Assembly: GCA_017938285.1 (NCBI GenBank)
Contig: JAGBBW010000096.1
Coordinates: 1 to 46,193, forward strand
Direction: 5' to 3'
Source of the DNA: Lachnospiraceae bacterium
Lineage (GTDB): Bacteria; Bacillota; Clostridia; Lachnospirales; Lachnospiraceae
DNA length: 46,193 nucleotides
In this document: in pieces, positions 43,134-46,193 of the stretch
Numbering within the stretch: the stretch's first letter is position 1
How the letters are laid out: each line of letters opens with the position of its first letter
The notes under the pieces: generated by a model
Databases searched by the model: none
What the model was told of the DNA's origin: nothing
Seen by the model: only the letters and a program-made list of their open reading frames with translations
Position numbers and translations under genes: made by a program

Positions 43134-43165
43134 AAAAACGGCGCTTTGTAAAAAGGGCCGTTTTT
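43134..43165 (+). terminator. Intrinsic terminator after the GH1-CE2 gene
   Basis: AAAAACGGC and GCCGTTTTT form the stem, with the T-run built into the right arm. A second palindrome, TTATGCTATAG/CTATAGCATAA, follows at 43167-43202. Confidence 0.8.
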
Positions 43166-43300
43166 CTTATGCTATAGGAAAGTACTCTTTGCTATAGCAT
43201 AAAAATGCTCCGCTTGCAGAACTACCCGGTCCCTGATGTCTGTACATGAATGAATGTGGTGAAAGTGCGTCCTGATATCATAAAAACGTTGCGGTTCTGC

Positions 43301-43329
43301 TTGTAATTTTCCGGGGAACGTGTTATAGT
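43301..43329 (+). promoter_or_regulatory. Promoter of a candidate small RNA
   Basis: TTGTAA, 17 bp, TATAGT. The expected start near 43336 has no gene before the terminator 145 nt downstream. Confidence 0.55.
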
Positions 43330-43335
43330 AAAGTG

Positions 43336-43481
43336 AAAGCAGATGTTCTTATAATCTAATTCAGATGGCAGAGCGGCCCCATCTGTCTGTAGCAGCAGAA
43401 AGTTTATTTCCGGACTTTCTGTCGTCCGTTTTCTCAGAGAATTCCTGCTTTGCGATTTCATAAATCATGCAGGAGTTTTTT
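43336..43481 (+). ncRNA. Candidate ~145-nt structured RNA or leader
   Basis: Between a promoter and an intrinsic terminator lie two clean stems: CAGATGG/CCATCTG and AGAAAGT/ACTTTCT. No ORF with a ribosome binding site is seen. It ends 80 nt before the Rpn-family gene, so it is either a free-standing small RNA or a terminating leader of that gene. I do not recognise a known RNA family. Confidence 0.4.
43443..43481 (+). terminator. Intrinsic terminator upstream of the Rpn-family gene
   Basis: TCCTGC and GCAGGA form the outer stem, GATTT and AATC the inner one, followed by six T. Confidence 0.75.
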
Positions 43482-43561
43482 GAATGGAAGTAAATGACTC
43501 CTGTGTATATTAACAGACTGCAGCTTTTGAAAGTTGTATTAAAACTAAATAAGGAGGCCGA

Positions 43562-44479
43562 ATGGCAGAAGAAAAATTATTACAGTGGCATGCTGCTTTT
43601 TATGCTGGAATCCAGATTGAACTGGAGGCGGAAGCACAGGAGCTGGTGTTTGAACAGGAACACATGCTGGGTACAAAGCCAATGCAGGTGGATGTGCTGA
43701 TTATTAAGAAAAATACAGAAAAAAGAATACAGAAAAACATTGGAAGAATGTTTAAAAAACACAACCTGGTAGAATATAAAAGTCCCAAAGATTATTTGAG
43801 TATAGATGATTTTTACAAGGTGCTGGGATATGCCTGTTTCTATAAGTCGGATAGTGGTAAGGTGGATGAAATTAAAATTGAAGAAATGACGATTACCTTT
43901 GTATGCAGCCACTATCCAGGAAAAATGCTGCGGCATTTGGAAACAAAATGGAGGTTGCGGATAGAAAAGCAGGAGGAGGGAATTTATTATATTACCGGCA
44001 GTGTATTTCAGATACAATTGTTAGTGACAACAAGACTTTCGGAGGAAAATAACCTCTGGTTAAAATATCTGACGGATGATATATCAGAAAATACCGTAGC
44101 AGAAAAGCTGCTGCAGGAATATGGAAAACATATGAAAAATCATTTGTATGAATCAATGATGAACATTATTGTGAGAGCGAACGCAGAAATGTTTCAGGAG
44201 GTGAGAAGTATGTGTGAAGCATTATTGGAACTGATGAAGGATGAACTGGAGGCAAGAGAACGGGAAGTTTTGTCCCGGGGCTTATCCCAGGGTTTATCCG
44301 AGGGTCTGTCCCAAGGTCTGTCCCAGGGGCTTTTACAGGGTAGTCTGAAAAAACTGGAGGAGCTGGTACAAAAGAAAATTGCTAAGAACAAGACAATAGA
44401 GCAGATTGCAGAGGAACTGGAAAGTGATATTGAGGAAATCCAGCCGATTTATAACCGTTTAAAGGAAAATATGGTGTGA
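43562..44479 (+). CDS. Rpn-family PD-(D/E)XK nuclease/transposase-like protein
   Basis: A 305-residue protein. The nuclease core is near the N-terminus: D44 in QVDVLII, then E71-x-K73 in LVEYKSP, the PD-(D/E)XK arrangement of recombination-promoting (Rpn) nucleases. A helical middle is followed by a run of four-residue repeats (GLSQ/GLSE/GLLQ, about 239-258) and a helical end. The repeats come from 12-bp DNA units, prone to slippage. AAGGAGG precedes the start. Such genes are multicopy in Lachnospiraceae and linked to DNA mobility or defence; here it sits alone behind a candidate small RNA. Confidence 0.82.
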   Translation: MAEEKLLQWHAAFYAGIQIELEAEAQELVFEQEHMLGTKPMQVDVLIIKKNTEKRIQKNIGRMFKKHNLVEYKSPKDYLSIDDFYKVLGYACFYKSDSGKVDEIKIEEMTITFVCSHYPGKMLRHLETKWRLRIEKQEEGIYYITGSVFQIQLLVTTRLSEENNLWLKYLTDDISENTVAEKLLQEYGKHMKNHLYESMMNIIVRANAEMFQEVRSMCEALLELMKDELEAREREVLSRGLSQGLSEGLSQGLSQGLLQGSLKKLEELVQKKIAKNKTIEQIAEELESDIEEIQPIYNRLKENMV

Positions 44480-44599
44480 CTTTACAATTTTTTGCGCTCA
44501 ATATGACAATCGAAATAGAATAGACTATGCATTTGTTTAAAATCCACAAAAATTCACTGAATTAAAGCGATAAATATGTGAATTTTGTGTAAAAAACCT

Positions 44600-44628
44600 T
44601 GCTATACAGACTGTTTTGTGCTATACTT
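44600..44628 (+). promoter_or_regulatory. Promoter of the alcohol dehydrogenase gene
   Basis: TTGCTA, 17 bp, TATACT, giving a leader of about 110 nt. The leader contains GGAGTGT/ACACTCC and GCTG/CAGC pairs, so it is probably structured. Confidence 0.65.
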
Positions 44629-44746
44629 AACATTGGAGTGTAAAGGGAAGTATAACACTCCGGGTACCAATGCTGGCGAATAATTATGGGGCGTCAGCAG
44701 CTGTCGGAAACGGCACAGACTACATATTATTCAGGAGGATTATATA

Positions 44747-45928
44747 ATGGCAAGATTTACATTACCAAGAGACGTATATCATGGAAAAGGCTGTCTCGCT
44801 GAATTAAAGAACTTAAAAGGTAAAAAGGCTATCTTAGTTGTAGGTGGCGGCGCTATGAAGCGTCAGGGCTTTTTAGATAAGGCAGTCGGCTATTTAAAGG
44901 AAGCCGGTATGGAAGTTGATGTATTTGAAGGTGTGGAGCCGGACCCATCCGTAGAAACTGTTATGCGCGGTGCAGAAGCCATGCGTAAGTTTGAACCGGA
45001 CTGGATTGTTGCCATGGGCGGTGGTTCTCCTATCGATGCAGCCAAGGCGATGTGGGCATTCTACGAATATCCGGAAACTACATTTGAAGAACTCTGCATT
45101 CCATTTAACTTTCCGGAATTAAGACAGAAGGCTAAGTTTGCAGCCATTCCATCCACTTCCGGTACGGCTACAGAAGTTACCGCATTCTCCGTTATTACAA
45201 ATTATCAGACCGGCGTAAAGTATCCGCTGGCTGACTTTAATATTACACCGGATGTTGCCATCGTTGACAGCGAACTGGTAGAACAGCTTCCGGCAAAGCA
45301 GGTGGCTTACACCGGTATGGATGCTTTGACACATGCGATTGAAGCATATGTTTCCACCTTAAACTGCGCATACACGGATCCGCTGGCACTTCAGGCAATT
45401 GAAATGGTATTTGATTACCTGCCGGCTTCCTATCATGGAAACCAGATTGCAAGAGATAAGATGCATGACGCACAGTGTCTTGCCGGTATGGCATTCTCCA
45501 ATGCGTTACTTGGTATCGTTCATTCCATGGCACATAAGACAGGTGCTGCATTCTCCACCGGTCATATTACCCACGGCTGTGCAAATGCGATGTACCTTCC
45601 ATTCGTTATCAAGTATAATTCCGGTGATCCGGTAGCCCGTCACCGTTATGCGGAAATTGCCCGCAGAATGGGTCTTGACGGTACTTCCGAGCAGGCACTG
45701 GTAAACAGTCTGTGTAAGAAGATTGATGATTTTAATGTCATCCTTGGCATTCCAAAGACCTTAAAGGAATTTGGCATTATTGAGGATGAATTTAAAGAAA
45801 AGATTGCTGGTATTGCAGAGCGTGCGGTTGGCGATGCCTGCACCGGTTCCAACCCAAGAGTCATCGACCCTGCTACCATGGAAAAGCTGTTCAACTGCAT
45901 TTACTATGGAACAGAGGTTGACTTCTAA
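44747..45928 (+). CDS. Iron-containing (group III) alcohol dehydrogenase
   Basis: A 393-residue NAD(P)-dependent dehydrogenase. N-terminal dinucleotide domain with GGGSPIDAAK at 91-100 and STSGTATEVTAF at 136-147. C-terminal helical metal domain with the family's iron ligands D192 and H196 (GMDALTHAIEAY), H263 (HSMAHKTG) and H276 (THGCANAM). It reduces aldehydes to alcohols, for example acetaldehyde or butyraldehyde, to regenerate NAD+ during fermentation. Substrate cannot be set from sequence. It has its own promoter and terminator, so it is a single-gene unit outside the mannan operon. AGGAGG precedes the ATG. Confidence 0.93.
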   Translation: MARFTLPRDVYHGKGCLAELKNLKGKKAILVVGGGAMKRQGFLDKAVGYLKEAGMEVDVFEGVEPDPSVETVMRGAEAMRKFEPDWIVAMGGGSPIDAAKAMWAFYEYPETTFEELCIPFNFPELRQKAKFAAIPSTSGTATEVTAFSVITNYQTGVKYPLADFNITPDVAIVDSELVEQLPAKQVAYTGMDALTHAIEAYVSTLNCAYTDPLALQAIEMVFDYLPASYHGNQIARDKMHDAQCLAGMAFSNALLGIVHSMAHKTGAAFSTGHITHGCANAMYLPFVIKYNSGDPVARHRYAEIARRMGLDGTSEQALVNSLCKKIDDFNVILGIPKTLKEFGIIEDEFKEKIAGIAERAVGDACTGSNPRVIDPATMEKLFNCIYYGTEVDF

Positions 45929-45970
45929 GAAAGCAGGAAGTTCCGGAAAAGTACATAATCAGATATTGGA

Positions 45971-46021
45971 AACAGCTGCAGTATTCCCGCAGAGAGCAGG
46001 AATACTGTGGCTGTTCTTTTT
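45971..46021 (+). terminator. Intrinsic terminator after the alcohol dehydrogenase gene
   Basis: 17-bp arms AACAGCTGCAGTATTCC and GGAATACTGTGGCTGTT (one mismatch), followed by C and five T. Confidence 0.88.
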
Positions 46022-46056
46022 GGAGAGGTATGGACGGATAATAATCTGGACAGTTA

Positions 46057-46193
46057 CTGTTCACACTATTTTACGGTTCTGGTAGTTTTTGGAGAGAAAA
46101 TATCCATGTCCGCCTAGCTCTTCCTACAACAGTTCGTTCTTGTCGAACATGCCGATAAAAGTGATTGCCACGCACCAGGAAATGTACGGCTAT
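46057..46193 (+). repeat. Foldback repeat, copy C, cut by the window end
   Basis: Begins CTGTTCACAC, then AGTTTTTGGAG, ATATCCATGTCCGCCTAG, CTCTTCCTACA and GTTCG in the same order as copies A and B. Only the left half is visible. It keeps a single CTAG where copy B is interrupted. The rest of the last 265 bp holds the terminator and no gene. Confidence 0.7.

Noticed and set aside
1-46193. tRNA, rRNA or known riboswitch genes
   Set aside because: I saw no cloverleaf with CCA-type end, no rRNA signature and no riboswitch core I could recognise in the intergenic regions; a covariance-model scan would be needed to exclude them.

Overview
The window looks like chromosomal DNA from a gut Lachnospiraceae (Roseburia/Agathobacter-like Firmicute). 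The grounds are AGGAGG-type ribosome binding sites, moderate GC, lipoproteins with threonine/proline-rich linkers, carbohydrate ABC transporters without their own ATPase, Rpn-type nuclease genes, and above all a beta-mannan utilisation locus whose enzyme set matches that known from Roseburia intestinalis. This placement comes from gene content only.

Layout. 1-4.8 kb: a XerC/D-like tyrosine recombinase, the remnant of a DUF1703-type ATPase, and two divergent glycosyltransferases (one fused to a methyltransferase, one to a helical repeat tail) with well-formed back-to-back promoters. 4.8-6.2 kb: a small unknown gene, a cytoplasmic NodB-type deacetylase and a small convergent unknown gene. 6.2-9.9 kb: GH36 alpha-galactosidase with a cre-like operator, then a LacI regulator. 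9.9-14.8 kb: a diguanylate cyclase without the canonical I-site, then a response regulator / ABC-2 exporter / histidine kinase operon of the peptide-antibiotic type. 14.8-15.6 kb: a compact type III toxin-antitoxin locus, with a promoter, about 3.5 tandem ~34-nt RNA repeats, a terminator hairpin and a ToxN/AbiQ-family endoribonuclease. 15.6-16.5 kb: an AraC regulator divergent from the main operon.

16.9-35.9 kb is the main mannan operon: cellobiose 2-epimerase-family enzyme, GH130_1 phosphorylase, GH26 mannanase lipoprotein, a 994-residue solute-binding protein with N-terminal carbohydrate-binding-like domains, two permeases, then an unusual trio (NHL/TPR membrane protein, YIP1 protein, DUF5696 protein), a second permease pair, a surface lipoprotein with three near-identical ~120-residue repeats, and a second solute-binding lipoprotein. 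36.4-43.1 kb: GH130_2 phosphorylase, a cytoplasmic GH5, a CE17-type esterase and a GH1-CE2 fusion. 43.1-46.2 kb: a candidate small RNA, an Rpn-family nuclease and an iron-containing alcohol dehydrogenase.

How it fits together (established pathway plus inference). The surface GH26 cuts galactoglucomannan and the binding proteins and lipoprotein capture oligomers. One or both permease pairs import them, using an ATPase encoded elsewhere. In the cytoplasm CE17 and CE2 deacetylate, GH36 removes galactose, and GH1 and GH5 trim. GH130_2 phosphorolyses manno-oligomers, the epimerase converts mannobiose to mannosylglucose, and GH130_1 releases mannose-1-phosphate and glucose.

The most notable non-pathway features are the type III toxin-antitoxin locus, the NHL/YIP1/DUF5696 cassette, and a family of ~240-250 bp foldback repeats. 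One copy of that family carries a nested 156-bp MITE flanked by a CTAG duplication.
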